Below are positions 25,908 through 34,376 of a stretch of 64,000 nucleotides of DNA, piece by piece. The notes below the pieces were generated by a model that saw only the letters and a list, made by a program, of their open reading frames with translations, was not told where the DNA came from and did no database searches. The stretch's first letter is position 1; each line of letters begins with the position of its first letter. This DNA comes from Methylobacterium pseudosasicola (GTDB lineage: Bacteria > Pseudomonadota > Alphaproteobacteria > Rhizobiales > Beijerinckiaceae): assembly GCF_900114535.1 (NCBI RefSeq), contig NZ_FOTK01000030.1, forward strand, positions 16,281 through 80,280. Direction: 5' to 3'. A program made the translations under genes and the position numbers.

Positions 25908-27296
25908 TTAACGTGAGGCGAGCGGTTCCGCTGCGGGGGCGACGACGTCCTTGTCCGGCGAAGCCCGGCGCCTGTCCTGGGCGCGGCCGAGCCAGAGGCT
26001 GTTGAGGAGCCACGCCACCGAGAGCGGCACCGCCACTCCGGCAATGCCGGTGCTGCCGAAGCCGAGCCCCTGGATGCCGGTGAAGGACCACGCCCCGACC
26101 TGGTCGCCCAGCCGGTAGACCACCGTGTCGATGAAGCTCTTGGCCTTGTAGCGGTCCTCCCGGGGGACAACGGTGAACAGCACCTCCCGGATCGGCCGGG
26201 CGATGGCGAAGTTCCCGGCCCGGCGCAGGACCTGGAACGCCACGATCACCCCGATGGTCGGCGAGACCGCCAGAGCCGCGAAACCGAGCACGCTGAAGGC
26301 CGGCAGGAGGGCGAGCGTGAACCCGACGCCGAGGCGATTGACGATGCGCCCGGTGAGGAACAGCTGCACCCCGAGGGTCAGCACGTTCACCGCGAGATCG
26401 ACGCTGGCGAAGAAGGCGGTCTGCGCGCCCCGGTCGGAAAAGCTGTTCTTGGCGATGCCGGCCTGCTCGAAATACAGGAAGGTCGAGGTCACCGAGAACA
26501 GCAGCAGGAACAGCGAGATGTTCAGCAGATAGGGCGAGGCCAGGGTGCGGGTCACGCCGGCCAGCACGCTGCCGCCGATGGTGCGGTCCTGGCCGTCATG
26601 AGCCGCCTCGCCGCTGCCCGGTACCGCGTGGAGCCGGGCCGACAGGGCGGCGAGCCCGCGCATGCAGAACACCGCGGCTTCCAGCAGTACCACCGCGCAG
26701 AGCATCAGCCCCCAGGTCGGCACGTTCTTGGCGAGGAGCGCCGTGGTGGCCGAGCCCGCGATGGCGCCCAGCGTCGCCCCGGCCGCGATGAATCCGAACA
26801 GGCGCTTGCCCTGCTCATTGGAGAACACGTCGACAATGGTGGCCCAGAAGATCGAGACCACGAACAGGTTGAAGATCGACAGCCAGACGAAGAACACCCG
26901 GCCGATCCAGATTCCCCATTCCGGCGGTGCCAGGTACAGGGTCAGGGCGAAGGCCAGGATGTTGGCGGCAAAAAACCGGTAGGTGACCGGCACGAACCGC
27001 GCCCGCGGCATGCGCTTCACCAGGTAGGCGAAGGGCAGGTTGAGCGCGAGCATGCCGACCAGCGTCGCGGTGAACAGCCAGGGCAGGTTCTCGATGCCCC
27101 CGGCCACGCCCATCTGGTCGCGGATCGGGCGCAGCACGTAATAGGCAGCCAGGATCGAGAAGATGTAGGCCCATGACCAGGCGAGCGCCTGGCCCTCGCC
27201 GGGGCGGATGTCGATCAGGCGCGCGAGCGGGCCGCGAGTCACAGAGGTCTCAGCCACGCGACCTCCCGGCCCGCTTCGACCAACGACCGGACTCAT
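25908..27296 (-). CDS. Tlc-like nucleotide transporter / MFS protein
   Basis: 462-aa polytopic protein with about 12 helices. The start AYIFSILAAYYVLRPIRDQMGV and VFSNEQGKRLFGFIAAGATLGAIAGS match the ATP/ADP-translocase-like (Tlc/NTT-related, AAA family) branch of the major facilitator fold. That branch is known from obligate intracellular bacteria and also found in free-living bacteria with unknown substrate. Two starts are possible: ATG at 27,296, or GTG at 27,257 with GGGAGG close upstream; the latter lacks a 13-residue Gly-rich tail. Substrate unproven. Confidence 0.78.
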   Translation of the reverse strand: MSPVVGRSGPGGRVAETSVTRGPLARLIDIRPGEGQALAWSWAYIFSILAAYYVLRPIRDQMGVAGGIENLPWLFTATLVGMLALNLPFAYLVKRMPRARFVPVTYRFFAANILAFALTLYLAPPEWGIWIGRVFFVWLSIFNLFVVSIFWATIVDVFSNEQGKRLFGFIAAGATLGAIAGSATTALLAKNVPTWGLMLCAVVLLEAAVFCMRGLAALSARLHAVPGSGEAAHDGQDRTIGGSVLAGVTRTLASPYLLNISLFLLLFSVTSTFLYFEQAGIAKNSFSDRGAQTAFFASVDLAVNVLTLGVQLFLTGRIVNRLGVGFTLALLPAFSVLGFAALAVSPTIGVIVAFQVLRRAGNFAIARPIREVLFTVVPREDRYKAKSFIDTVVYRLGDQVGAWSFTGIQGLGFGSTGIAGVAVPLSVAWLLNSLWLGRAQDRRRASPDKDVVAPAAEPLASR

Positions 27297-27319
27297 CCAT
27301 GGTCAGACAAGGCTCGGGT

Positions 27320-27414
27320 CCCCTCTCCCGTGCGGGAGAGGGACAGGGTGAGGGATGCGACCTTTCCGGAAGGACCTAGTCCCTCACCCCAACCCTCTCC
27401 CGCACGGGAGAGGG
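27320..27414. repeat. Inverted CCCTCTCCC / GGGAGAGGG repeat pair
   Basis: Two palindromic hairpins, CCCTCTCCCGTGCGGGAGAGG at the left and CCCTCTCCCGCACGGGAGAGG at the right. GGGTGAGGG and CCCTCACCC lie between, so the whole element folds on itself. The type is common between genes in Rhizobiales. It fills the gap before the F420-like reductase gene. Confidence 0.8.
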
Positions 27415-27519
27415 AGCGCGTCGCGCTTCCCTCGCTGAACCTCGCGTCGGTCCAGCCCGGGCCGTAAGCCGACCTCCCCGCCCCCGCGGAGAAGAACGGG
27501 ACGGACGCCGCTCCGCGTG

Positions 27520-28263
27520 TCACTTCCCCAGCCCGAACTTCTCGCGCAGCTCCGGCGCGGTCGCCTCGTGGCCGAAGCCCGGGGAGCCCATGGCGAACTT
27601 GTCGGCATCTTTCAGCGGGCCGACAAGAACCGGGTCGAACCCGGCATCGCGGACCAGGCCCTCGGCGACCTTCACGGCCGCGGGATCGTCACCCGCGATC
27701 GGGATCGCCATCCGGCCGCCCGGCCGGTCCTTGCCGCCATCGGCGCCGGCCTTGGCGAAGACCTTGTAGTTGGCCGCATTGAACGCCCGGACCAGCTTGG
27801 CGCCCGGGAAGTACTTGGCCGAAGTCGCCCCGATGCCGTTCGCCTGGACCTCGTCGTAGAGCGCGCCGTCGCGCTTCTGGGTGGCGTTGCCGGCATCGAG
27901 CACGACCTTGCCGGCGAGTGAGGCCGCCAGATCCTTCGAGAGATCCGGATAGGCCTTGTACGGCACCGCCACGAACACCGCGTCGCCGAATTGGATCGCC
28001 TCCTCGGGCGTGCCGGCTTTCGCCTTCGGCCCGAGCTCGGCGATCATCGGCGCCAGGGTCTCGGGATGGCGCGAGGCGAACATCACCTCGTGGCCGTCTT
28101 TCACCCAGAGCGTGCCGATCGTGCCGCCGATATTCCCGGCCCCGATCACCCCGATCCGGATTTTTTTGGGATTGTCCTGCGCCAGGGTTGGTATCGCGGA
28201 AGCCGTGAGGAGGCCGGCGGCGAGGGCGAGCGCAGCGCGCCGCGTGGTGCGATCAGACCGCAT
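27520..28263 (-). CDS. Exported NAD(P)-binding (F420-dependent NADP reductase-like) protein
   Basis: 247-aa protein with an N-terminal signal (TTRRAALALAAGLLTASAIPTLAQ; RR precedes a hydrophobic stretch, possibly Tat). A Rossmann domain follows, KIRIGVIGAGNIGGTIGTLWV, with FASRHPETL after it. Such domains belong to the NADPH-dependent F420 reductase/ketopantoate-like family. Its start overlaps the stop of the aldo/keto reductase by 11 bp. The redox role and substrate are unknown; export of a cofactor-bound protein fits Tat. Confidence 0.78.
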   Translation of the reverse strand: MRSDRTTRRAALALAAGLLTASAIPTLAQDNPKKIRIGVIGAGNIGGTIGTLWVKDGHEVMFASRHPETLAPMIAELGPKAKAGTPEEAIQFGDAVFVAVPYKAYPDLSKDLAASLAGKVVLDAGNATQKRDGALYDEVQANGIGATSAKYFPGAKLVRAFNAANYKVFAKAGADGGKDRPGGRMAIPIAGDDPAAVKVAEGLVRDAGFDPVLVGPLKDADKFAMGSPGFGHEATAPELREKFGLGK

Positions 28264-29158
28264 CGATGAAGGTCTCCATCTGCTTGCGCTGGGCCGGGTT
28301 CGGCAGCGTCCCCCGGGCGGCGGCGAGGTTGTCCTCGACATAGGCCACCTTCGCCATGCCGGGGATCGGGCAGGTCACGGCTGGGTGGCCGAGCACGTAT
28401 TTCAAGAACACCTGCGGCCAGCTGGTGCAGCCGAGATCCTTCGCCACCGGCGGCAGCTCCTTGCCCTGCACCGCCTTGAACAGGCGGTCCCGGCCGAAGG
28501 GCACGTTGGTCATCACCGCCACGCCCTTGTCGGCGGCGAGCGGCAGCACGCGCTCGGCCGCGGCCCGGTTGTCGATGGCGTAGTTCACCTGGATGAAGTC
28601 GAGCGTCTCGCGCTTCATCACGGCTTCCAGCGCGTCGAGCTGGCCGTCTCTCCAGACGGTGACGCCGACATAGCGGATCCGCTTGTCCCGCTTCAGATCC
28701 CGCAGGACCGCCAGATTCTCGTTCACGTCGATCAGATTGTGGACCGCCACGAGGTCGAGATTTGCGACCTTCATCCGCTTCAACGAGCGCTCGAACTCGG
28801 CGAGCGTCGCGTCTCGACCCTGGGTATCGACCTTGCTGGCGAGAAAGATCTTTTCGCGCAGGCCCGGCTCGGTGAGGATCAAACCGAGCACGTCCTCGGC
28901 GGTGCCGTAGCTCGGCGCGGTGTCGATCACCGATCCGCCGAGCGAGACGAAACTCTGCACGGCGGCCTTGAGCGGGGCCACCGCCTCGGGATTGGGTTCG
29001 ACCTCGTAGCGCCGCGACGTGCCGATCCCGATCGCCGGCAGCATCTCCCCGGTGGAGGGGATCGGCCGTCGGATCAGCGGCTCGGCGGCCCAGGACAGGC
29101 ACGGGGCCAGCGGCGCGAGGGCGGATGCCGCAAGCACGGCACGACGGGATACGGGCAT
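28253..29158 (-). CDS. Exported aldo/keto reductase
   Basis: 301-aa protein with twin-arginine leader (MPVSRRAVLAASALAPLAPC) and an AKR (beta/alpha)8 barrel. Motifs include IGIGTSRRYEV, VIDTAPSYGTAEDVLG (active-site Asp-Tyr), KVDTQGRD and LDFIQVNYAIDNR. Tat export suggests folding with bound NAD(P)H in the cytoplasm. It overlaps and is upstream of the F420 reductase-like gene; the two likely form an operon with a common periplasmic role (inference). Confidence 0.85.
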   Translation of the reverse strand: MPVSRRAVLAASALAPLAPCLSWAAEPLIRRPIPSTGEMLPAIGIGTSRRYEVEPNPEAVAPLKAAVQSFVSLGGSVIDTAPSYGTAEDVLGLILTEPGLREKIFLASKVDTQGRDATLAEFERSLKRMKVANLDLVAVHNLIDVNENLAVLRDLKRDKRIRYVGVTVWRDGQLDALEAVMKRETLDFIQVNYAIDNRAAAERVLPLAADKGVAVMTNVPFGRDRLFKAVQGKELPPVAKDLGCTSWPQVFLKYVLGHPAVTCPIPGMAKVAYVEDNLAAARGTLPNPAQRKQMETFIDAV

Positions 29159-29348
29159 GGCCGGCCTCCGGCGGTGTCAGAACACAACCGGAAGATAGGG
29201 CGGCGCTCGGCGGAAGTGTATTCGTTATTCTCACGCTTGCGCGAGCGCGAGGAAACCCGACTCGACCCGGAGCCGGACGCGTCCGGTGACGTCCCGGCGC
29301 GTCCCAGGATGCTGCGCCCTGCCTCGGATGCGGCGGTCCCGCCAGCCC

Positions 29349-29687
29349 CTAATCCTCCTCCGGCGGATCCTCAAATTCCGCGCCCTCGGTGTCCGGCGCG
29401 ATCCGGAACCGGTACTCGTCGATCGCTAGGAACGCGCGGTGGACCGTTTGTGGGTCGAGGCCATCGCGCACCACGATCGTCTGGAAATCGATGAACAGTC
29501 GGGCGATCCGCGCCTCCTCCGACAGGGCGGCCAGCGCGGACGAACTGGCGCCCGCGCGCATAACGTAGCGCTTTGCCACGCCGTCCGTGTCGGGCATGGG
29601 CAGAACAACGATCTGCCCGGCCGTCTCGGGTCGCAGCTCCGCCCAGCGGGCGGGGGTCCACGCAATGATGGCCTCGATCTGCTTCAT
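29349..29687 (-). CDS. Conserved hypothetical protein
   Basis: 112-aa acidic protein, MKQIEAIIAWTPARWAEL with a GGAGG five bases upstream of ATG 29,687 (a GTG two codons earlier was rejected). The sequence continues RPETAGQIVVLPMPDTDGVAKRYVM and ends in an Asp/Glu-rich tail. No domain is recognised. Monocistronic; a 190-bp gap separates it from the upstream aldo/keto reductase gene. Confidence 0.6.
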   Translation of the reverse strand: MKQIEAIIAWTPARWAELRPETAGQIVVLPMPDTDGVAKRYVMRAGASSSALAALSEEARIARLFIDFQTIVVRDGLDPQTVHRAFLAIDEYRFRIAPDTEGAEFEDPPEED

Positions 29688-30309
29688 CGGCACCTCCGGC
29701 GGCTCAGGATGATCCGCCTAAGCATCATTTGCCGGAGGGGTCACCGGGTGGGCGGTGAAAATGTTGCCGGATGTAGGACATGCCGGGGGCATCGGCGTAG
29801 CCACGCGCTCGCACTGACGGAGGACCCCTGTAACCCTGCGGAGAGGCTCAACTCCGCCCTCATCCTGCGGTGTGGGGTGTTCGATTTTTCAATGCGCGAC
29901 CGACGATGCGCACCACGAAAAGAGAGTCGTCCTGGAAAGGCTGCGCGCCCACCCTCCCCCGCAGAGGCTAACGGATTCACATCGTTCCGGCAGCAAGCGT
30001 TTGAAGCACCACGCATTTCCCCTCCCCCTTGCGGGGAGGGGCCAGGGGTGGGGGTGGTGCAGGATCGAACGTTAAGGGTGCCTTCTGAGCCACCCCCACC
30101 TCCAACTTCTCCCCGCAAGGGGGAGGAGAGAGCGCCGCGCCGTTCGCGGTGCGATGTGTGAACATCGTCGCCCGTGCAGCAGAGGATTGGGGTGGGGGAT
30201 CAGGCACTTCCGGAGACGTCGCATCCCCCGCCCCGTCCCTCTCCCAAACGGAACCGGGCACCTGCGCCCCGAATGGAGATACGCCCCGGAGCGGCGCCAC
30301 CCCCGAATG
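29688..30309. other. Noncoding gap with repeat element
   Basis: No supported gene. The left part (29,688-29,990) shows no recognisable signal. The right part contains the inverted repeat at 30,017-30,130. Short open frames here run through the repeat in both strands and have no ribosome site, so they were not annotated. Confidence 0.7.
30017..30130. repeat. Inverted CCCCTCCCC / GGGGAGGGG repeat pair
   Basis: Left CCCCTCCCCCTTGCGGGGAGG and right CTTCTCCCCGCAAGGGGGAGG are palindromic hairpins. GGGTGGGGGTGG and CCACCCCCACC are matched in the middle, as in the element at 27,320-27,414 but with a different core. It is an intergenic palindromic element, not coding. Confidence 0.75.
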
Positions 30310-30753
30310 CTATCGCGCCCGCTCGACCTGCCCGCGGATTTCCCCCTTCGGATTCGCGGCGGTGTGGAGGTTGAAATAGAGCTTGCCGGCTTCGAGGTCG
30401 GCGGCCTTGGTGTCGTCCAGGGTCGCCTCGCCGGAGAACGGGCTGCTGGTCGCGGTCACCGGCACGAGCACCCCGGCATTGGCGCCGGCCGGGGCCGGGC
30501 CGTGGAAATGCGCGGCCGTGACCGGGCCGGTCAGGCCGCTATAGGTGCCGTTCCAGCTCAGGCGCTTGGTGGCCGGATCGTAGGTCGCCGTGACGGCGCC
30601 GGTGCCCTTCGAATCGGTCGCCGGGACCTCGCTGCCGCCCGTGAGCGCGGCCTTGTAGGGGATGCTCTCCCCCGCCGCGCGGGCGCCGGAGACGGCGAGC
30701 GGCACGGTGAATGCGAGGAGGGCGGCGAAACCGGTACTGGCAAGGCGTGTCAT
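30310..30753 (-). CDS. CHRD-domain secreted protein
   Basis: 147-aa secreted protein: signal MTRLASTGFAALLAFTVPLAV...ARA, then a CHRD domain with YKAALTGGSEVPATDSKGTG, ATYDPATKRLSWNGTYSGLTGP, AAHFHGPAPAGANAGV and YFNLHTAANPKGEIRGQV. CHRD domains were first known from chordin; in bacteria they are periplasmic/surface proteins of unknown function. The start ATG at 30,753 is chosen for its signal peptide. Divergent from the OPT transporter gene. Confidence 0.85.
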   Translation of the reverse strand: MTRLASTGFAALLAFTVPLAVSGARAAGESIPYKAALTGGSEVPATDSKGTGAVTATYDPATKRLSWNGTYSGLTGPVTAAHFHGPAPAGANAGVLVPVTATSSPFSGEATLDDTKAADLEAGKLYFNLHTAANPKGEIRGQVERAR

Positions 30754-30845
30754 CGAACGCTCCGCTTCGGCACGGCCCCCGAGCGGGGCCACGTGTCGCA
30801 AGATAGAGGGGCGGCGCCGCGCGGACCATCGGGTTATCGTTCATC

Positions 30846-32912
30846 ATGGGACAAATGTCCGGCCGCAGGCGCCGGCGGCGGGGTGCGATGGCGGTGACGG
30901 ACGCAGGCGCCCCGGCGGGCGGGCACGGGCGGGAGATCACGGCCCGGGGCCTCGTTCTCGGCGCGCTGATCACAATCGTGTTCATGGCCGCCAACATCTA
31001 TCTCGGCCTCAAGACCGGGATGACCTTCTCGTCCTCGATTCCCGCGGCGCTGATCTCGATGGGTGCCCTGCGGCTCGTGGGCGGGGCCGGCATCCTCGAG
31101 AACAACATCGTGCAGACCCAGGCCTCGGCGGCCGGGACCCTGTGCAATGTCATCCTGGTCCTGCCCGGCCTGGTTCTGATCGGGCATTGGCACGGCTTCC
31201 CGTTCTGGGAGACGAGCCTGGTCTGCCTGATCGGAGGCTGGCTCGGCGTGGCCTTCTCGATCCCCCTGCGCCGGGCGCTGGTCTCGGGCAGCGACCTCCC
31301 CTACCCCGAGGGCGTCGCCGCCGCCGAGGTCTTACGGGCCGGCCATGCCGAGACCGGCGAGCGCGGCCTGACCACTTTGCTGATTGCCGCTTCGGGCTCG
31401 GGCCTCGTCGCCTTCGCCACCAGCGGCCTGCGGATCCTGGCCGACGGCGTGCTCACGGCCGTCAGTTTCGGTGGTGCGGTGTTCAGCATCGGCAGCGGCT
31501 TCTCCCTGGCGCTGGTCGGGGTCGGCTATCTGGTCGGCATTGGGGCATGCCTCGCCCTGCTCACCGGTGTTGTGATCGCTTGGGGCATTATGGTCCCGGT
31601 GCTGACAGCCGTGACGTCCCAGCCCGGCCTGTCGCCCGGGGAGGCCGCGCAGGCGGTGTGGTCGGGGCAGGTCCGGCTCGTCGGCGCCGGCATCATTGCG
31701 GTGGGTGGGTTCTGGACCGTGGCGACGCTTGTCCGGCCGATCGCCCGGAGCATCCGGTCGGCCCTGGCGGCCGGCAATCCGGCTCGCGCCGCTGCCCGGC
31801 AGGACCGCGACCTGCCGCTGCCCCTGGTCGGCGGCGTGGCGCTCGCCCTGTGCCTGCCGCTCGGCGCGCTGTTTGCCGGATTTGCGGCCGATCTCGGTAT
31901 CAATGGCCCGATGCTCGCCGCCGTGGTGGCGGCGGGCCTGCTGTTCTGCCTGGTCTTCGGGGCCGCTATGGCGGCGGTCTGCGGCTACCTCGCCGGTCTC
32001 CTCGGCTCCTCCACCAGCCCGATTTCCGGGATCGGCATCCTCACCGCCATGGTCGGCGCCGCGCTGCTGCCGCTGCTCCTCGGCCCGGCCGACGATCCGG
32101 AGGCGCGGCGCGTCACCGTCGCGCTGGTGCTGCTCGCGGCCTCGGTGATCATCACCGCCTGCTCCATCGCCAACGACAACCTGCAGGATCTCAAGACCGG
32201 CCAGATCGTCGACGCCACGCCCTGGCGCCAGCAGGTGGTGCTGATCGTCGGCGTCGCCGTCGGCTCCCTGGTGATCGTGCCGCTGCTGTCGCTGCTCTAC
32301 GGCGCCTACGGCTTCGTCGGGTCCCTGCCCCGCCCCGGCATGGATCCGGCCCTGGCGCTCACCGTACCGCAGGCCTCGCTGGTCACTCAGATCGCCGAAG
32401 GTATCGTCGCCCGCACCCTGCCCTGGCCGATGCTGCTGATCGGCTGCGGCCTCGGCGCCGTGATGGTCGGCCTCGAAGTCGCGCTCAAGCGCCGGGCGTT
32501 CAGCTTTCCCGCGCTCACCGTCGGCATCGGCATGTACCTGCCGCTCTCGGTGGAGATGACCATCGGTCTCGGCGGCCTGCTCGGCTTCCTCTGCGCCCGC
32601 GCCCTGCGCCGCCGCGGCGCCGATCCCGAGACCCGGGAGGCTTCCCGCCGCCGGGGCGTGCTGATCGCCTCCGGTTTCCTGGTCGGCGAGAGTTTCGTCG
32701 GGATCGGCCTGACCGCCGTCGATGCGGCCTCCGGCCGATCCTCGACCCTGAGCCTAGTCGGTCCGGATTTCGCCCCGACGGCGACCTGGCTGGGCGGCGC
32801 GGTCTTCGCCGCCGGATTCTTCGCAGCATTTCGGTTCATCCGCGGTTCCTTCGCAGAGCCTTCGCAGAGACGCCCCGCCGGCGCCCCCCAATTCGGCGCA
32901 GAGAACCGTTGA
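30846..32912 (+). CDS. OPT-family oligopeptide/metal-chelate transporter
   Basis: 688-aa protein with about 14-16 hydrophobic segments. Early motifs AANIYLGLKTGMTFSSSIPAALISMGAL and ENNIVQTQASAAGTLC are diagnostic of the OPT (oligopeptide transporter) superfamily. SGIGILTAMVGAALLP and DNLQDLKTGQIVDATPWRQQ follow. Substrates in the family are peptides or metal-siderophore chelates. The first ATG at 30,846 has an Arg-rich 14-residue leader; a downstream MAVTDAGAP start is also possible. It ends 67 bp before the tRNA-Met gene. Confidence 0.92.
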   Translation: MGQMSGRRRRRRGAMAVTDAGAPAGGHGREITARGLVLGALITIVFMAANIYLGLKTGMTFSSSIPAALISMGALRLVGGAGILENNIVQTQASAAGTLCNVILVLPGLVLIGHWHGFPFWETSLVCLIGGWLGVAFSIPLRRALVSGSDLPYPEGVAAAEVLRAGHAETGERGLTTLLIAASGSGLVAFATSGLRILADGVLTAVSFGGAVFSIGSGFSLALVGVGYLVGIGACLALLTGVVIAWGIMVPVLTAVTSQPGLSPGEAAQAVWSGQVRLVGAGIIAVGGFWTVATLVRPIARSIRSALAAGNPARAAARQDRDLPLPLVGGVALALCLPLGALFAGFAADLGINGPMLAAVVAAGLLFCLVFGAAMAAVCGYLAGLLGSSTSPISGIGILTAMVGAALLPLLLGPADDPEARRVTVALVLLAASVIITACSIANDNLQDLKTGQIVDATPWRQQVVLIVGVAVGSLVIVPLLSLLYGAYGFVGSLPRPGMDPALALTVPQASLVTQIAEGIVARTLPWPMLLIGCGLGAVMVGLEVALKRRAFSFPALTVGIGMYLPLSVEMTIGLGGLLGFLCARALRRRGADPETREASRRRGVLIASGFLVGESFVGIGLTAVDAASGRSSTLSLVGPDFAPTATWLGGAVFAAGFFAAFRFIRGSFAEPSQRRPAGAPQFGAENR

Positions 32913-32979
32913 CAGCCCGCGCCCACCCTCCCTATACCCCGCCCGCTGGTCGCAGCCTTCCGAGGCCTGCGCGGCTCGT

Positions 32980-33056
32980 GGCGGGGTAGCTCAGCTGGTT
33001 AGAGCAGAGGAATCATAATCCTTGTGTCGGGGGTTCAAATCCCTCCCTCGCTACCA
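32980..33056 (+). tRNA. tRNA-Met (CAT), elongator type
   Basis: A 77-nt cloverleaf. The 7-bp acceptor is GGCGGGG with CCTCGCT, followed by an encoded CCA at 33,054-33,056. The D arm is GCTC...GAGC and the anticodon loop ATCATAA carries CAT. The T arm is GGGGG TTCAAAT CCCTC. The same loop could belong to tRNA-Ile2; the G1-U72 wobble pair and overall sequence favour elongator tRNA-Met in alphaproteobacteria. Accessory phage-like DNA begins just downstream. Confidence 0.93.
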
Positions 33057-33090
33057 AAAATCTCCAACTGATCCTTACACTTAGCCATCG

Positions 33091-33119
33091 AGCCTCGGAT
33101 TTGCCGTCCGGGGCTTTTT
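33091..33119 (+). terminator. Terminator after tRNA-Met
   Basis: AGCCTCGGA (33,091-33,099) pairs with TCCGGGGCT over TTTGCCG, with one mismatch-tolerant position, and is followed by a T run. It lies 35 bp past the tRNA end. Confidence 0.75.
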
Positions 33120-33301
33120 GCTGCTCGGGCTGTTCTCGGGCTGCGACCCATGGAATTCATCGACCCCGGATCCGCACGGATTCCTGAGCCGGACCCTATC
33201 CATGGCCGGATCGTCTCAGCCGCCGTTGGCAGTGCCGAGCTTCGGCATGTCGAACTTCGGCAGGCTCGCACGAAGAATGGGTTGTCGATCGGAGACAGCC
33301 C

Positions 33302-33625
33302 ATGCCCGCCAATGCCTACCTCGGCCTGACCTCACTCTCGGGCACCCGCCCGCTCGCCGTCCCGGACGACGTCCGTGGCTTCCGCTGCGAGGATCCCGCC
33401 GGGCGCTGCCCGTCCTGCCGGCATCACGCACGCATCGAGGGCCCGGCGCCGGCAACCCGCCACACCGGGGAGGCCTGTGTCGCGGACGTCTGCCTGGCGT
33501 ACCGGCGCGAGCTTCTCATCGCCCGGTCGACCACGAGGCCGTGCGGGCGGTTCGAGGTGTGTGCGAAAACCGCACAGACCCCGCCCTTGCCCGGCGCCGG
33601 CCTGGGGGGCATCATCCCGGCATAG
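33302..33625 (+). CDS. Hypothetical protein, possible Cys-rich phage protein
   Basis: 107-aa protein, MPANAYLGLTSLSGTRPLAV, with GGAG eight bases upstream of ATG. A Cys cluster is present: CEDPAGRCPSCRHH, then CVADVC and FEVCAKTAQT, which could bind zinc. No family recognised. It is the first gene downstream of the tRNA in the phage-like stretch. Confidence 0.55.
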   Translation: MPANAYLGLTSLSGTRPLAVPDDVRGFRCEDPAGRCPSCRHHARIEGPAPATRHTGEACVADVCLAYRRELLIARSTTRPCGRFEVCAKTAQTPPLPGAGLGGIIPA

Positions 33626-33711
33626 GAGATCGGCTTCCGCCGGTCGGCCTCCCGCACCCTTGAGGGCTCCCATCTATCGCGCCGGCCGCCGCGCCGGGCA
33701 GGAGCCTTCCC

Positions 33712-34002
33712 ATGCGCGTCATCGAGATCTCCACCGTCGAGGCCCTCATCCGCGAGGCGCTCCCCCGCGCCACGGAGGAAGAGGTCGCGTTCCTTCTCGC
33801 GCGTTGCGAGGGGCGGTCCCTGCACCCCGACAACGCCGACCTGCTCAGGCCCTTCACGCGCCGGGACGATTCGGAGACCCGCGTCGAGCGGATCGGGATG
33901 CTGGTCGGATGTGTCCTGACCGGCCAGCGGAACGGGTGGCACAGCAGCGCGATCCACCCCGCCGTCCGGCGACCGGTCCGGGATGCGGCAGCGCGGGCTT
34001 AG
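33712..34002 (+). CDS. Hypothetical small phage-like protein
   Basis: 96-aa protein: MRVIEISTVEALIREALPRATEEEVAFLLARC, with GGAG eight bases upstream. It is helical, with a Cys in LLARCEGRS and in LVGCVLTG. Family unknown. It lies between the Cys-rich gene and the CRISPR-like units. Confidence 0.55.
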   Translation: MRVIEISTVEALIREALPRATEEEVAFLLARCEGRSLHPDNADLLRPFTRRDDSETRVERIGMLVGCVLTGQRNGWHSSAIHPAVRRPVRDAAARA

Positions 34003-34090
34003 CCCTACGCAGTCCCGCCCGGTGCGCCCGTTAACCGAGCCATCGATCGGGCCTTCCCTGCCGGATCGGGCGCCCCTATCTTGCTCTTGT

Positions 34091-34376
34091 GCACACGACG
34101 ACCCCCGCCGGTACGAGCGGGCATGTAGACAGGAACACGACGTCGACGGCTTCGGAGCGACCCCGCCTGGACGCGCAGGGATGACACTCCGTTCGAGGCC
34201 GAACTGTTTAGAAGGAAGATGCCCCTCGCCGGGTTTGGGCGGGGGGATGGTACATCGTGAGCCAGGCCCCCGGTCAGCTGACCTACACTCCGCCGGTACG
34301 TGCGGGGATGACACAGAACCGGGGCGGATCGACCACCGACACGTTTAGCCCTGCGGAGACGGCGGGGAGGACAGAG
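34091..34376. CRISPR. Degenerate CRISPR-like array, five units
   Basis: Five imperfect units share the pattern CCCCGCCGGTACGNGCGGGGATGACAC (palindromic CCCGC...GCGGG followed by GATGACA). They begin near 34,091, 34,160, 34,222, 34,286 and 34,346; matching core positions step by 68, 63, 64 and 60 bp. The best copy is at 34,286. Read on the minus strand the repeat resembles type I-E repeats (TCATCCCCGC...). Divergence between units is large and no cas gene is nearby, so this could be a decayed array or a set of protein-binding sites. Confidence 0.4.

Noticed and set aside
29439..30161. Frame through the gap at 29.7-30.3 kb
   Set aside because: It runs through an inverted repeat and shows no family motif or ribosome site.
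30662..32989. 775-codon frame overlapping the OPT transporter in another frame
   Set aside because: Same-strand alternative frame that is Arg/Pro-rich; OPT motifs are in the chosen frame.
32980..33056. tRNA-Ile2 with CAT anticodon
   Set aside because: The same anticodon loop would fit, but the acceptor stem GGCGGGG with G-U at the first pair fits elongator tRNA-Met of alphaproteobacteria better.
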